A stretch of 64,000 bases of DNA from Labilibaculum sp. K2S (GCF_030372765.1 NZ_JAUCMW010000001.1:62001-126000), one strand, 5' to 3'. Counted from the stretch's first letter, positions 53,901 through 62,210 are shown. Notes: generated by a model not told the origin, from the sequence alone. A program made the numbers and translations.

Positions 53901-53931
53901 CGTATAAATCGAAATTATTTATCAGTTCCAT
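50908..53931 (-). CDS. BlaR1-like M56 metallopeptidase with six plug-like repeats
   Basis: A 1007-residue protein from the ATG at 53931, overlapping the blaI gene by 17 bases. The N-terminal part has four membrane helices and the M56 zinc motif HELAH (H214, E215, H218), then EREHICDDLAV. A fifth helix (VLSGVFTLLFAGLFLISNFA) is followed by a Glu/Pro-rich linker (MPPMPVMPTMPTLPP) and coiled coil. From about residue 571 there are six repeats of the TonB-receptor plug type, PLFxxDGKK...DIxSINVLKG..A..KYG..AKNGVIxITSK, starting near 571, 675, 749, 811, 880 and 953. In BlaR1/MecR1 such peptidases cleave the repressor after signal binding; the repeats are probably the sensor or ligand part. The inducer is unknown. 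Confidence 0.9.
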   Translation of the reverse strand: MELINNFDLYELSHAIGWSLIHSVWQTAVIGGIIWLIFRFISKDNARIRYALSGLGLLLICVASAITFCRYIPSNTSTSLVDFTALLGTSDIIPQEESFLTKLWTQIQIQLENSFPYLVKIWMIGMLFLSINLILKYIYTLKLKKHLTYPLRPNYKSIADRLVTKYNLKQNILFKESGLLEIPSVIGYFKPVVLLPVSMLSGIPENQLEIIIAHELAHIRRHDYLLQFIQGIIELIFFYHPVVWWLSSVVNAEREHICDDLAVKVCGESLTLIKALNNMEAIRKKQYELVLGFSGKKGKVLNRIKRILRPKASTNPRRERFVLSGVFTLLFAGLFLISNFAISGNTDYQKAFFSKINILDKTADQSDKSIQNEELPLDLINAKSDQKKKKEAKKQTEIAATEIELEEVTEVEKIELSEMPPMPVMPTMPTLPPAVEMPFNSFDAPEFSFPKDSVKSDKWVKLKADEIIKEQRKNIQQQLEKIESPEFQEKMNQQIKESKTRIQEDIKRVNSDEYRKELEERIKNNPTSSFNQDSTTPSRWGKKGHIRPTLGNIGNPGVTQFSSLSSGVTNKHPLILLDGKKITQEQMDKISPNEFASISVLKDDSAIKLYGKEAKNGVILITSKSENITKKGESDSINTDDIMVLGYSYMKNPGTTFVGNGYTSENGVNAQGAKRKYPLFVVDGKKLANADSRGLDENNIESINVIKGEQATAKYGKEAINGVIEITSKSNNQKNTSAVKLNLGDTINPPLFILDGNKISSEAATKVHPDDIKNINILKGKEAIKKYGESAKNGAIEINSKGLNFKDPIKIDNAIYVVDGKKLSKKESEKIKPDDIESINVLKGKPAIEKYGKKGKNGVVEITSKTNNKQAVKMKLGSIKNPPLFIVDGKITAAKKVEEINSNDIENINVLKGEQAIEKYGEEAKNGVIVITLKTKFSNLNSSLNFLENTDKNEPLYIINGERISEEKMKNIDPNSIDYITVLKDENATSQYGKEAKNGAVVIRLKE

Positions 53932-54313
53932 TTTGATTCGGATTTTCGATGTTATCAATTAATTTTTTTATCTCATTTAATTCCTTCGTTGAGCATTTTT
54001 GATTGCCCAAAGCCTGAAGAACCATTCCAGAAGTAGATCCACCAAAAAGAGTGGATATAAACTTATCGATTAACTGATTTTTAGTTTCCTTTTCTTCAAC
54101 AACAGCTTTGTAGATATGGGTTTTTGATTTTATATCGCGTTCGAGTATCCCTTTCTCAGTCATTATTTGCATAATTTTAAGAGTAGTTGTGTAGCCAACA
54201 TTTCTTTCTGATTTCAATTTGTCATTTACAAACCGGACATTCGAGGGCCCATAGGTCCATAGAACTTGTAATATTTCTAATTCTGCTTCGGTTGGCTTAA
54301 TCTTCTGTGGCAT
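53915..54313 (-). CDS. BlaI/MecI/CopY family repressor
   Basis: A 132-residue winged-helix repressor: PTEAELEILQVLWTYGPSNV, RNVGYTTTLKIMQIMTEKGI, LERDIKSKTHIYKAVVEEKE, QLIDKFISTLFGGSTSGMVL. The family represses beta-lactamase, copper or other stress operons and is inactivated by the partner M56 peptidase, encoded directly downstream with overlap. Three TACGA-N6-TCGTA dyads around the promoter are its probable operators, so the operon is autoregulated. Confidence 0.95.
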   Translation of the reverse strand: MPQKIKPTEAELEILQVLWTYGPSNVRFVNDKLKSERNVGYTTTLKIMQIMTEKGILERDIKSKTHIYKAVVEEKETKNQLIDKFISTLFGGSTSGMVLQALGNQKCSTKELNEIKKLIDNIENPNQNGTDK

Positions 54314-54335
54314 ATTATTGTGGTGATTTCCGTTA

Positions 54336-54407
54336 TACGATTAATTTCGTAGATAAAGATATACGAAACTTGTCGTATTACAAAATTTTAATACGATATT
54401 TTTCGTA
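54336..54407. promoter_or_regulatory. Three BlaI-type operator dyads
   Basis: Three 16-bp dyads TACGA-N6-TCGTA: 54336-54351, 54362-54377 and 54392-54407. All have exactly six bases between the arms and perfect arms. Start-to-start spacing is 26 and 30 bases. The middle one fills the space between the -33 and -7 elements of the operon promoter, the first covers the region just downstream of -7, the third lies upstream of -33. Confidence 0.85.
54354..54384 (-). promoter_or_regulatory. Promoter of the blaI-M56 operon
   Basis: On the minus strand TTTG (54384-54381), 19 bases, TATCTTTA (54361-54354): one mismatch at the last base of TAnnTTTG, correct spacing, 40 bases from the ATG. Confidence 0.7.
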
Positions 54408-54642
54408 GTTCAGTAATTTGGAACTCGTAACAGCAATGAAAAATGATTATAAATACTTAATCAGAATGCTATATCTCTTTACTTACCGCTTTTTTTTTCG
54501 TAAATTGAATAGTACTCCCTTTATTCTCAAATATGTGGGGTGGAAGTAAGAACCGGAAATCAAAACCCAATTGGCACTGCCAATTAAAGGTTGTAAAGAC
54601 CTTCTGTAGAGTGGATATTTTTAACTATTAGATCCAAATATT

Positions 54643-55116
54643 ATGCCTATTCGTAAATTAAAAGAGTATTTAGATGAGCGACATATTAAATATGTAACGA
54701 TTCGGCATTCATCGGCCTACACCGCCCAGCAAATTGCTGCATCGGCTCATATTCCGGGTAAAATGCTTGCAAAAACAGTAATGATCAGAGTGGATGGAAG
54801 GATATGTATGGCTGTACTGCCTGCATCTTATTTGATTGACTTTGATTTATTAAAACAAATGCTGGATTGTAAAAAAGTAGAGCTGGCGCATGAGCAAGAT
54901 TTTAAAAATATATTTCCACAATGTGAAGTGGGAGCTATGCCTCCATTTGGTAATTTATACAATTTGGAGGTTTATGTGGCTGAAAGTTTAGTTGAAGACG
55001 ATGATATCGTGTTTAACGCAGGAACACATACAGAGCTTCTTATGCTTTCGTATGAAGACTTTCATAATTTAGTTGAACCTATTACCTTAAAGTTTACACA
55101 TAAGAGTTATGTGTAA
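54643..55116 (+). CDS. YbaK/ProX-type aminoacyl-tRNA deacylase
   Basis: A 157-residue YbaK-fold protein: LKEYLDERHIKYVTIRHSSA, YTAQQIAASAHIPGKMLAKT, VMIRVDGRICMAVLPASYLI, CEVGAMPPFGNLYNLEVYVA, FNAGTHTELLMLSYEDF. The G-x-MPPFG and NAG-x-H motifs are typical of the trans-acting editing domain that clears mischarged tRNA. The DNA 54408-54642 ahead of it holds no recognisable promoter. Confidence 0.9.
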   Translation: MPIRKLKEYLDERHIKYVTIRHSSAYTAQQIAASAHIPGKMLAKTVMIRVDGRICMAVLPASYLIDFDLLKQMLDCKKVELAHEQDFKNIFPQCEVGAMPPFGNLYNLEVYVAESLVEDDDIVFNAGTHTELLMLSYEDFHNLVEPITLKFTHKSYV

Positions 55117-55253
55117 TTAAGTAAAATGAAACGACCATGAGTAAACTATCATCAGTATACAAACAAGCATGATTTACAAATGGTAAGTTTCATCTGATCG
55201 TAACAATAAAATTAGAAACAGATGAAACAAATAATTGATTCTTTTTTCTGTTC

Positions 55254-56240
55254 TTACTTCATTTTTAATTTTAGATAATTCTCTTGTATTCCTTCGCACA
55301 ACCACATGGCTAAGGCTTGTCGGTTTTCTGCTTTTATAAATCGCATTTGATCGTTGTAGTTATTGATATTGCCTAATTCAATAAATACCGCGGGTGGAGT
55401 TGTTGTTTGCAACATGTATAATCTTCTTGTACCAACGGTTCCTTCATAACCCCGGTTAGGTTGGAATTCATTATACTTATCTTTCATTTTTTGCAGTAAA
55501 GTAAGTGCTAAATCCTTTCCTTTCCTGCTTACTGCATGATGATAAAAATACACATCAGTGCTGTTTCCTTTACTCCTGGAGTCAAGATGGAGGATAATTA
55601 ATCGTTGGTAGGCCGATTTATTTTCATTTTGTGCTAATAAATTGATGGCTGCAGCTCTTTGTTTTAATCGTGGCGTATGTTTTCTGGGTATTTTCTGTGA
55701 AGGATAGCAACGTTCATCTTTATCGGGTTTTAGGTAATCTGCATCTCTAATACCATCATTCGGATCTTGAATGATGAAATGCACTTTGGCTCCATGCGAC
55801 AGAAGCTCTTCACCCATTCTTAGTACAATATCATATGCATATTCGTCTTCTGTGATTTTGTGACCCGAAATAGTGCCTACAGCACCAGGATCAGGACCTC
55901 CATGTCCGGCCACTAAATAAAGAACAGCTCCACTCATTGAATTATCAACCAGTTTTACATTCCGATGATCTTCGCCTAATAGGGAGGCTAAATGCGTTGA
56001 ATAAAGAAACGGTAGTTTATATTTTTCACCGGCAATTAAATCACCATTTTTGGTAAATCGTCCTTGATTCAAATCCTTAAATTTTTCTAAATCGTTAATG
56101 GGAGATATGTGGTTTCGCAGCAGAAAAGAGTTGAAGCCTTCACCATTTTTCGCGGTACTCCATTCGTAGTTTTCCTGAGCGAATAAAGAAGCAATACTTA
56201 AAAGAAAAACAGTAAAAAGGATAAGGATATAGCGAATCAT
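55254..56240 (-). CDS. N-acetylmuramoyl-L-alanine amidase
   Basis: A 328-residue secreted enzyme (signal residues 1-21, ending SLFAQ). The N-terminal ~100 residues are a LysM/FlgJ-like linker (FNSFLLRNHISPINDLEKFK). The Amidase_3 core follows with zinc ligands H in YLVAGHGGPDPGAVG, E in ITEDEYAYDIV, H in LIILHLDSRSKGNSTDVY, and the catalytic E in PPAVFIELGNINNYNDQMRF. It splits the amide between MurNAc and the stem peptide during cell separation. Minus strand, monocistronic. Confidence 0.93.
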   Translation of the reverse strand: MIRYILILFTVFLLSIASLFAQENYEWSTAKNGEGFNSFLLRNHISPINDLEKFKDLNQGRFTKNGDLIAGEKYKLPFLYSTHLASLLGEDHRNVKLVDNSMSGAVLYLVAGHGGPDPGAVGTISGHKITEDEYAYDIVLRMGEELLSHGAKVHFIIQDPNDGIRDADYLKPDKDERCYPSQKIPRKHTPRLKQRAAAINLLAQNENKSAYQRLIILHLDSRSKGNSTDVYFYHHAVSRKGKDLALTLLQKMKDKYNEFQPNRGYEGTVGTRRLYMLQTTTPPAVFIELGNINNYNDQMRFIKAENRQALAMWLCEGIQENYLKLKMK

Positions 56241-56344
56241 TTTTAGCGGTATTTTTGTGAAAAAATAAAAATACGTGTTTTTTCAGTAAATATGGCTATT
56301 AAAATACTTATTCGTCAATGATCAGAGCTGAATGGATTTGTTGT

Positions 56345-57220
56345 TTACTGAACAGCAATTGTTTTTGAATCAATAGCATAAGAAGTGAAGATTCCATAGC
56401 CGCAACTAACATTGGAATGAAGGTTTACCTTCTTGTAAAAGGGTAAGTCGTCACGATTGTAATAAGCGGTTAATGATCGTTCATACTTGAAGTAATCGGA
56501 TGTAATGTGGTACAATTCCAATTTGTATTTCTGATTTATTTCTGAATCATTAAATAATTCATTGAAAGTATATATTGAAATGCTGTTGGTTTCTCCGTTA
56601 ATATTTTCATCGGAGAATGTGTGGCTGCCACGAAGCATATTTTGCTGTATTCCAATTGAATTTTCGGATAAATTGCCATTGAAAATAATGTTATTGCTAT
56701 AGAAATCTATATCTGAGAAAGAAGTTCCATTATATGCTTTCAGTAAAATCATGTAGTAGTTTTCCTGCAATGCTGCATCGTCAAATTTAAAAGTAAATTC
56801 CAGTTTGTTTTCTTCCTTAATCTGATAAGAAAGATTTGTTATAGCAACTTTTTGTAATGTTTTGGTTTCAGATGCAGCCGTTCCTAAATCAGGGTACGAA
56901 ACTTCAATTTGATAGGAATTACCAGCTTTTACTACAGATGAATTTAAGGAGTACCACCCATCGTTTTCATGTATCATTTTCCCTAACAACTGATTGTTTT
57001 CTTTTATGATGATGTTGGCATCAGACAAAAAAGTATTGATGGATTGTTCCTGAAAAACTGAACTTTTGCTTACATGAACCCGGAGTAAACTATCTACTCC
57101 AAGCAGCGAATTGATAACTAGTTTTGGTTCTTCTTCAGGAATGGGAACCTGCAACTCTTCTTCGCAGGAAAAATGCAAAAAAAGCAGGCAAATATTGAGA
57201 AAAAGTAATTGATATTTCAT
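56345..57220 (-). CDS. DUF4249 family lipoprotein
   Basis: A 291-residue lipoprotein (signal MKYQLLFLNICLLFLHFSC, Cys19). DUF4249 features: EEEPKLVINSLLGVDSLLRV, HVSKSSVFQEQSINTFLSDA, NIIIKENNQLLGKMIHENDG, GTAASETKTLQKVAITNLSY, TSDYFKYERSLTAYYN. Members are encoded behind STN-type TonB receptors and probably act with them at the outer membrane. The receptor gene lies 150 bases upstream on the same strand; between them is the second copy of the leader element. Confidence 0.9.
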   Translation of the reverse strand: MKYQLLFLNICLLFLHFSCEEELQVPIPEEEPKLVINSLLGVDSLLRVHVSKSSVFQEQSINTFLSDANIIIKENNQLLGKMIHENDGWYSLNSSVVKAGNSYQIEVSYPDLGTAASETKTLQKVAITNLSYQIKEENKLEFTFKFDDAALQENYYMILLKAYNGTSFSDIDFYSNNIIFNGNLSENSIGIQQNMLRGSHTFSDENINGETNSISIYTFNELFNDSEINQKYKLELYHITSDYFKYERSLTAYYNRDDLPFYKKVNLHSNVSCGYGIFTSYAIDSKTIAVQ

Positions 57221-57247
57221 CTGTTTATAATTTTAAGTTTTTTTCAG

Positions 57248-57308
57248 ATGGAACTTACCATATAATCATTTCCCTGTGTGTAGAAAGCTTTATACATGGA
57301 CGTTTCAT
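57248..57308 (-). repeat. Dispersed leader element, copy B
   Basis: A 61-nt element 60/61 identical to the shared part of 25148-25214, ending 27 bases before the DUF4249 start codon. Upstream, 57347-57360 (ATGGACGTGTCATA on the plus strand) is a third, partial copy of its ATGGACGTTTCAT end. Confidence 0.85.
57255..57308 (-). CDS. Putative 17-codon leader micro-ORF
   Basis: MKRPCIKLSTHREMIIW then TAA, on the minus strand, 34 bases before the DUF4249 start codon. It matches the micro-ORF before the LacI gene except for Ala/Thr at position 10 and the two-codon SA insertion before the terminal Trp. The evidence for translation is only frame maintenance and conservation limits. Confidence 0.4.
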   Translation of the reverse strand: MKRPCIKLSTHREMIIW

Positions 57309-57370
57309 GTGTTTATAATTTATTTTTAATTGTCATATAGCCTGTTATGGACGTGTCATAATAGCTTTTC

Positions 57371-59962
57371 TTAAAATTTATAGGAATAACTTACACTTGG
57401 CAAAAAAGCGAACAGACTAATTTGCTTTAAGCTGTAACTGGTGGTGCCAAATTCGTTTTGAGTTTCGCTTATGGAAACGTAGTTGGCATTTTTCCTGTTG
57501 TACACATTGTTAATACTAATATTCCATGTTCTTATTCCATGTTTCTTGAATTTTCTAAAATTGATTGAGAAATCCATTCTGTGATAATCCGGTAATCTAA
57601 ACCCATTTCTGTGAGAAAAAATTGGCGTTGAAGAAATTTCTCCTGGATTATAGGGTGAAACCGTACTTATATTCGTTGAAGAAAGAGTTGCAGGCAAACC
57701 GCTTCCATAAACCCATGCAACGGAAAAATCGACTTTCTTGCTTAATTTTTGATTTAGTAAGACTGAGAAATCGTGACGGCGATCGTAAGGGGAAGCAAAT
57801 GTTTTGCCACCATTTATTTCAGGATATTTCACAAAAGATTTGGAAAATGTGTACGCCATATTTCCCGTAGTTTTACCATTGGTTTTACTCAGATTAAGCT
57901 CTAAACCATTGCTCCACGATTTTCCAGCTTCTACTATATTTTCCCAGTCGGCACTCACATTCTGAAAAAAATATGCATCGCTGAATTCTAAAACATTACG
58001 GGATAATTTGTGGTAATATTCAGCGGTTAACTTTACTGATTTAGAGAAAGAATAATTGGTTCCTCCGGTATATTGAAAGGAATCGATGGGTTTAATTTTA
58101 CTTGTTACGGGCAACCAAAGATCGGTAGGCAGACTAAGTGAACTGGTTGTAACCAGATGGAGGTATTGAGTCATCTGCGAAAAGCTTCCTGTTACAGTCC
58201 ATTTGGGATGCAAATAATATTGAGCACTAAACCTCGGCTCTACGGTAGAGTAGTAGGTTCCTTCTACAATAAAGCTACTCCATCGGGATCCCATATTTAC
58301 AAGGAATTTTTTTCCGAACTGAATTTGACATTCACCAAACAGGATTAATTCTTTTGAGCTTATAATTTGATCGTTGTATGTATTTTGTTCGTTTTGATTG
58401 CTGTTTCGGTACAGTTCGCTGCCGGGTTTGGTGTGATGCAGTGAGCTTTCCATTCCAAATTTCAGATAATGTTTCGAGTCGGGAATCCAATCGAATTCCG
58501 ATTTAAGTGTGAAATCACGAATGCCTGATCTAAATTGATAATTGTAGTTTTCTTTAAAACCTTCACCTTCATTTTGCACGGATTTCTTATCCTTAACTAA
58601 AAAGGTATATCTGCTTAGTATCAAAGAAGTATTTCCGAAAAGGTGGTTGCTGTAAATGTGGTTCCAGCGAAGAGAATTTGTGAAATTACCCCAACCAACT
58701 TTATTTTCGGTTTTCTCTTTTGATGTGGCTGTTAACTGTTCCGTATTTTTTACATTAATTAAATCGCCGCCCCAATAGGTGCTGAAGAAAATCTTGTCGC
58801 GTTGAGAGAATTTATGTGTGAGCTTAAAATTTAAATCGCCAAAATAGTAACCGCCGGTCACATCGCTGTCAGCTAGTTTTAAAATGCCTTTTAGCAGTAA
58901 ATCGAGATAGGAGCGCCGAACCGAAAGGTTGAATGTTGTTTTGTCCTTTTTAATTGGACCATGCAGGTTAAATTTGGCTGTTAAAAGTCCAATACTAAAA
59001 TCGCCGCCCAGTTTTTTCGAATTCCCATCTTTCATACGAATATCGAGAACGGAAGAAACACGACCTCCGTAATGTGCGGGGAAACCTCCTTTTATCAGTT
59101 TTACATGGTTAATGGCATCAGGATTAAAAACGGAAAATAAGCCGAACAAATGCGAGGAATAGTAAACGGGAACATCATCGAGAAGAATTAAATTCTGAGC
59201 AGGCGAACCGTTTCGTACGATAAACCCTCCAAGACCTTCGTTTGAGGACTGAACACCGGGAAATTGGATTAGATTCTGAAACAAATCATTTTCACCTAAA
59301 ATTCCTGAATTACAGAATTTATCGGAAGTTATCGTATTGCTGCTTACAAATTGATGATTGATGTTATTGCCTTTTTTATCAGCAACGACTTTAATTTCAT
59401 TAAGAATGGTTTTTGGCTCTAAGGCTATGTTAATACTGGTATCTTGTTTGGGGAATATGCTAATGACAGCATCTTGATAGCCAACATAGGAAATTTGTAG
59501 TTTGTATGCTTTTTGATTGAGAGAAAAACTATAAAAGCCAAAGTTGTTGCTAATAGTACCTGTGTAATTTTCTAAATTAACAACACTTGCGTTGATAAGA
59601 GATTCACCTGTTTTGGAGTCGGTTATGAATCCGCTGATGCTGTATTTTCGTTCTGATGGAGGAATGCCAATTAAAAAGATTTTATTCTTTTGGTTGATAA
59701 TTTTAAATGCTTTTGTATCAATAATTTCGTTCAGGAAATATTTAAGGTTTCCTGTTAAGGCGGGAAGTTCAATGTATTGATTTGTATTTAATTCGCTGGT
59801 ATAGCTAAATTCAGCACCGGTTTGTTTACTTATTTCGTTCAATAATTCATGAAGAGGATAGGCAACGTTTGGAAACTCTAATTGCTTAGACATTAAATGC
59901 TCCTGACAGAACGCTGAAGAGGAGAGAAGGAGGAAAGAAAATAGAATTAATAATTTTCTCAT
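57371..59962 (-). CDS. STN-type TonB-dependent receptor
   Basis: An 863-residue outer-membrane receptor from the ATG at 59962 (signal MRKLLILFSFLLLSSSAFC). Domains: an STN signalling domain (ISKQTGAEFSYTSELNTNQY, about 30-85), a carboxypeptidase-D-like domain (SISGFITDSKTGESLINASV), a plug (SNEGLGGFIVRNGSPAQNLI, LLDDVPVYYSSHLFGLFSVF) and a barrel ending YNRKNANYVSISETQNEFGT and FLPSVSYSYKF. STN-type receptors pass a signal to a FecR/ECF-sigma pair, and such genes lie just upstream. The ligand is unknown; no iron-specific partner is visible. It has its own promoter. Confidence 0.93.
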   Translation of the reverse strand: MRKLLILFSFLLLSSSAFCQEHLMSKQLEFPNVAYPLHELLNEISKQTGAEFSYTSELNTNQYIELPALTGNLKYFLNEIIDTKAFKIINQKNKIFLIGIPPSERKYSISGFITDSKTGESLINASVVNLENYTGTISNNFGFYSFSLNQKAYKLQISYVGYQDAVISIFPKQDTSINIALEPKTILNEIKVVADKKGNNINHQFVSSNTITSDKFCNSGILGENDLFQNLIQFPGVQSSNEGLGGFIVRNGSPAQNLILLDDVPVYYSSHLFGLFSVFNPDAINHVKLIKGGFPAHYGGRVSSVLDIRMKDGNSKKLGGDFSIGLLTAKFNLHGPIKKDKTTFNLSVRRSYLDLLLKGILKLADSDVTGGYYFGDLNFKLTHKFSQRDKIFFSTYWGGDLINVKNTEQLTATSKEKTENKVGWGNFTNSLRWNHIYSNHLFGNTSLILSRYTFLVKDKKSVQNEGEGFKENYNYQFRSGIRDFTLKSEFDWIPDSKHYLKFGMESSLHHTKPGSELYRNSNQNEQNTYNDQIISSKELILFGECQIQFGKKFLVNMGSRWSSFIVEGTYYSTVEPRFSAQYYLHPKWTVTGSFSQMTQYLHLVTTSSLSLPTDLWLPVTSKIKPIDSFQYTGGTNYSFSKSVKLTAEYYHKLSRNVLEFSDAYFFQNVSADWENIVEAGKSWSNGLELNLSKTNGKTTGNMAYTFSKSFVKYPEINGGKTFASPYDRRHDFSVLLNQKLSKKVDFSVAWVYGSGLPATLSSTNISTVSPYNPGEISSTPIFSHRNGFRLPDYHRMDFSINFRKFKKHGIRTWNISINNVYNRKNANYVSISETQNEFGTTSYSLKQISLFAFLPSVSYSYKF

Positions 59963-59992
59963 GAAGATTGTCGGTTCGAAATGAATATTTGT

Positions 59993-60024
59993 CAAATTTA
60001 CAATATGTTATTATAAACGACAAA
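59993..60024 (-). promoter_or_regulatory. Promoter of the STN-TonB receptor gene
   Basis: On the minus strand TTTG (60024-60021), 20 bases, TAAATTTG (60000-59993): exact match; the ATG follows about 30 bases later. The -33 box overlaps the base of the preceding terminator stem. Confidence 0.75.
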
Positions 60025-60050
60025 GGGAAGCCCGAAGGCTTCCTTTTTTA
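60022..60050 (-). terminator. Terminator-like hairpin after the sigma/FecR block
   Basis: GGAAGCC-CGAA-GGCTTCC, a 7-bp stem with A residues before and five T after on the plus strand. For the minus-strand genes it would act as a weak terminator. Confidence 0.55.
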
Positions 60051-60099
60051 ATTTGAAATAACTCCAAAAAGGAGCAGTTCGTAAACTTATCGTTAAGAA

Positions 60100-60555
60100 T
60101 TAAATTACTTTTTTAAATATATATCTGGTAATATAGATTCCGTTTCCATCGCCTTTACCACTGTCACTTTCAACGCCACTAGTTACAAAAACAAGTTCCC
60201 ATCCCTCGGTACTAAGCTGGTTTATTTTCGATGAGGTTAACGCATCGTTTGAAGCAATGTTTTGAAAATTGATACCTGCGATACTATAAAAATTTAATAA
60301 TTTTGTTTCCGCAAATTTGTCAACTTTCGCATCGGAACGTTTTACATCTTTCTGCTTACTTTTTTTACCATCAGTTCTTTCTGTGGTGAAATCGGCAGCA
60401 TTAATGGTGTCTTTTTCTTCAATTAACCGGGAACGTCCAATTCCCATAGGCACAATTGATTCTACAGAAGTAATAACTTTGTACTGAACGGTTTGAGCTT
60501 GTGATTCAAAAATAAATCCAAATGCGATAACCGCAATAAATAAAAACTTCTTCAT
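60100..60555 (-). CDS. Secreted hypothetical protein
   Basis: A 151-residue protein with signal MKKFLFIAVIAFGFIFESQA and a body ending in a DUF4177-like pattern (INQLSTEGWELVFVTSG and YITRYIFKKV). The DUF4177-like end is common in small proteins of unknown function. It lies in the FecI/FecR block, between the outer-membrane protein and the receptor gene. Confidence 0.75.
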   Translation of the reverse strand: MKKFLFIAVIAFGFIFESQAQTVQYKVITSVESIVPMGIGRSRLIEEKDTINAADFTTERTDGKKSKQKDVKRSDAKVDKFAETKLLNFYSIAGINFQNIASNDALTSSKINQLSTEGWELVFVTSGVESDSGKGDGNGIYITRYIFKKVI

Positions 60556-60681
60556 TTTTCTATTTTAATAATTATACAATATGCTTATTTATACTTTTCG
60601 TCGAATTATTCATAAAAATAAATTCGTTTTCTGTCTTTTCAGCATAATTATCTTTTTGATGTTTCCGTTTGAATTTTAATT

Positions 60682-61215
60682 CTAGAAAGCAATTCCTAAG
60701 GTAAGTCCGGCTCTTAACGTAAAGCCATCCCAGTTGCCGGTATCAAAGTCTTCTTCGGTGCCTGATTTTGCATCAACATTAGCGCTTGTGTAACCCGGTC
60801 CAAAAAACCATTCGAAGCTTACTCTTTTCTTAAAAATATACTGCTGGCCAATAATTAAACCGGCACCCAATCCGTTTAAGGTGGCTTCATCATTTACTTC
60901 ATTCTCCAAGTTGTAATGCAGATAACGAGCGTAAGGCGCTACGAAAAATCCTTTTGGTGTCGGCGAATCTGAAAGATAAAAGCGGTATTCAGGAGTAATT
61001 CCCCAACCTCTTACTTTGGTGTCGTCCCAGGTATTCCCTGTGTACAAAAGTCCCAATTGAATACTGCTGTTGTCGTTCAGCTTGTGTTCTATAAAAAATG
61101 ATCCTGTGCGCACCAGCGGACTTAATAAATTGGCTTTTATTACTGTATTTTGTGCTTTTGTTATACTTATGCCTGCAAGCAGGATAAAAGCGAATAAAAC
61201 GATTCTGTTTCTCAT
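60682..61215 (-). CDS. Outer-membrane beta-barrel protein (DUF3575-like)
   Basis: A 177-residue protein: signal MRNRIVLFAFILLAGISITK, then KANLLSPLVRTGSFFIEHKL, SIQLGLLYTGNTWDDTKVRG, WGITPEYRFYLSDSPTPKGF and a last aromatic strand DGFTLRAGLTLGIAF. The N-x-LSPL and EYRFYLS motifs and the terminal Phe identify a small outer-membrane barrel. It begins 17 bases after the FecR gene, so they are co-transcribed. Confidence 0.85.
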   Translation of the reverse strand: MRNRIVLFAFILLAGISITKAQNTVIKANLLSPLVRTGSFFIEHKLNDNSSIQLGLLYTGNTWDDTKVRGWGITPEYRFYLSDSPTPKGFFVAPYARYLHYNLENEVNDEATLNGLGAGLIIGQQYIFKKRVSFEWFFGPGYTSANVDAKSGTEEDFDTGNWDGFTLRAGLTLGIAF

Positions 61216-61232
61216 TGGTTTAAATTTTAGAA

Positions 61233-62210
61233 TTAGTTTTTATCATCAGTAATGGTGAGATGATTTCCCTTTTTCGTAATATGAACTTTTAAAACAAGTT
61301 CCAATTCGTCAATTACTTTGTTGATAGGCGCATTCGAAAAAGAATTGGTGTAGGTGAGTGTATCTAATTTAGCACTCCTGTTTGTGATTTTTACACCGTA
61401 ATAATTCTCAAGATCACTGAAAACTTTCGCAACTGGCGTGTCCTTGAATGTAAGAACATTGGTTTTCCATGAATTGAAATTTAATTCTTCGTTCTTCGAT
61501 TCGCTTACCTTACGTTTTTGAATGATTCCTTTTTCTCCTTTGATTAGATAAACTATTTCCTGCGTTTTCTGATTTTTCAGACTGACTTTTCCAGAATTCA
61601 CACTTACAATAGTTGTTCCATCCATTTCATTTTTAACATTGAAGCTGGTACCAAGTACTTCAATAATTGCATTTCCGGATTTGATTATAAATGGTTTGGT
61701 CGGATCGGGCTTCACTTGAAAGTAGGCTTCTCCTTCCATCTCTACATTTCTTACTTTTGAATTGAAATATTTTGGATATATGATTTTACTCTCCTTGTTT
61801 AAAAAGACTTCTGTTCCGTCAGCCAATACAATTTTATTTTTTGTTTGCAGGCTTTTGTATTCTGCGTATTTACCAAAGCCTGGTGTTGTCTGATACAGGT
61901 AAACCAAACTAAGTGAGAGCAAGACAAGAACAGTGGCTGCATATTGCATAAACAGGTTTACTTTTTTCAGTTTAACTGTTTTTCCCGATTTCGCTTTTAT
62001 GATTTTCCAATCAGCTGTTTCATCAATTTTTTGGAACACTTCAATTCCTTTGCTCGATTTCCAGATTTTCTGCATTTTAAGAAAGGTATCTTTGTTTGCA
62101 GAATCAGCCTGTATCCACTTTTGGAATTCCTGCTTGTCCTGATCAGAAGAAGTTTCCTCTAAAATGGCCTTTAAAAGCTGCTCATCGATATGTTGATTGT
62201 TTTGTTTCAT
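61233..62210 (-). CDS. FecR family anti-sigma regulator
   Basis: A 325-residue protein from the ATG at 62210. The cytoplasmic N-terminal anti-sigma part (DEQLLKAILEETSSDQDKQE, FQKWIQADSANKDTFLKMQK) is followed by one membrane helix (LFMQYAATVLVLLSLSLVYL, about 90-110). The periplasmic FecR domain has YKSLQTKNKIVLADGTEVFL, KESKIIYPKYFNSKVRNVEM, EGEAYFQVKPDPTKPFIIKS and a C-terminal DUF4974 STN-like domain (VFSDLENYYGVKITNRSAKL). It passes a signal from an outer-membrane receptor to the ECF sigma encoded 70 bases upstream. Confidence 0.95.
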   Translation of the reverse strand: MKQNNQHIDEQLLKAILEETSSDQDKQEFQKWIQADSANKDTFLKMQKIWKSSKGIEVFQKIDETADWKIIKAKSGKTVKLKKVNLFMQYAATVLVLLSLSLVYLYQTTPGFGKYAEYKSLQTKNKIVLADGTEVFLNKESKIIYPKYFNSKVRNVEMEGEAYFQVKPDPTKPFIIKSGNAIIEVLGTSFNVKNEMDGTTIVSVNSGKVSLKNQKTQEIVYLIKGEKGIIQKRKVSESKNEELNFNSWKTNVLTFKDTPVAKVFSDLENYYGVKITNRSAKLDTLTYTNSFSNAPINKVIDELELVLKVHITKKGNHLTITDDKN

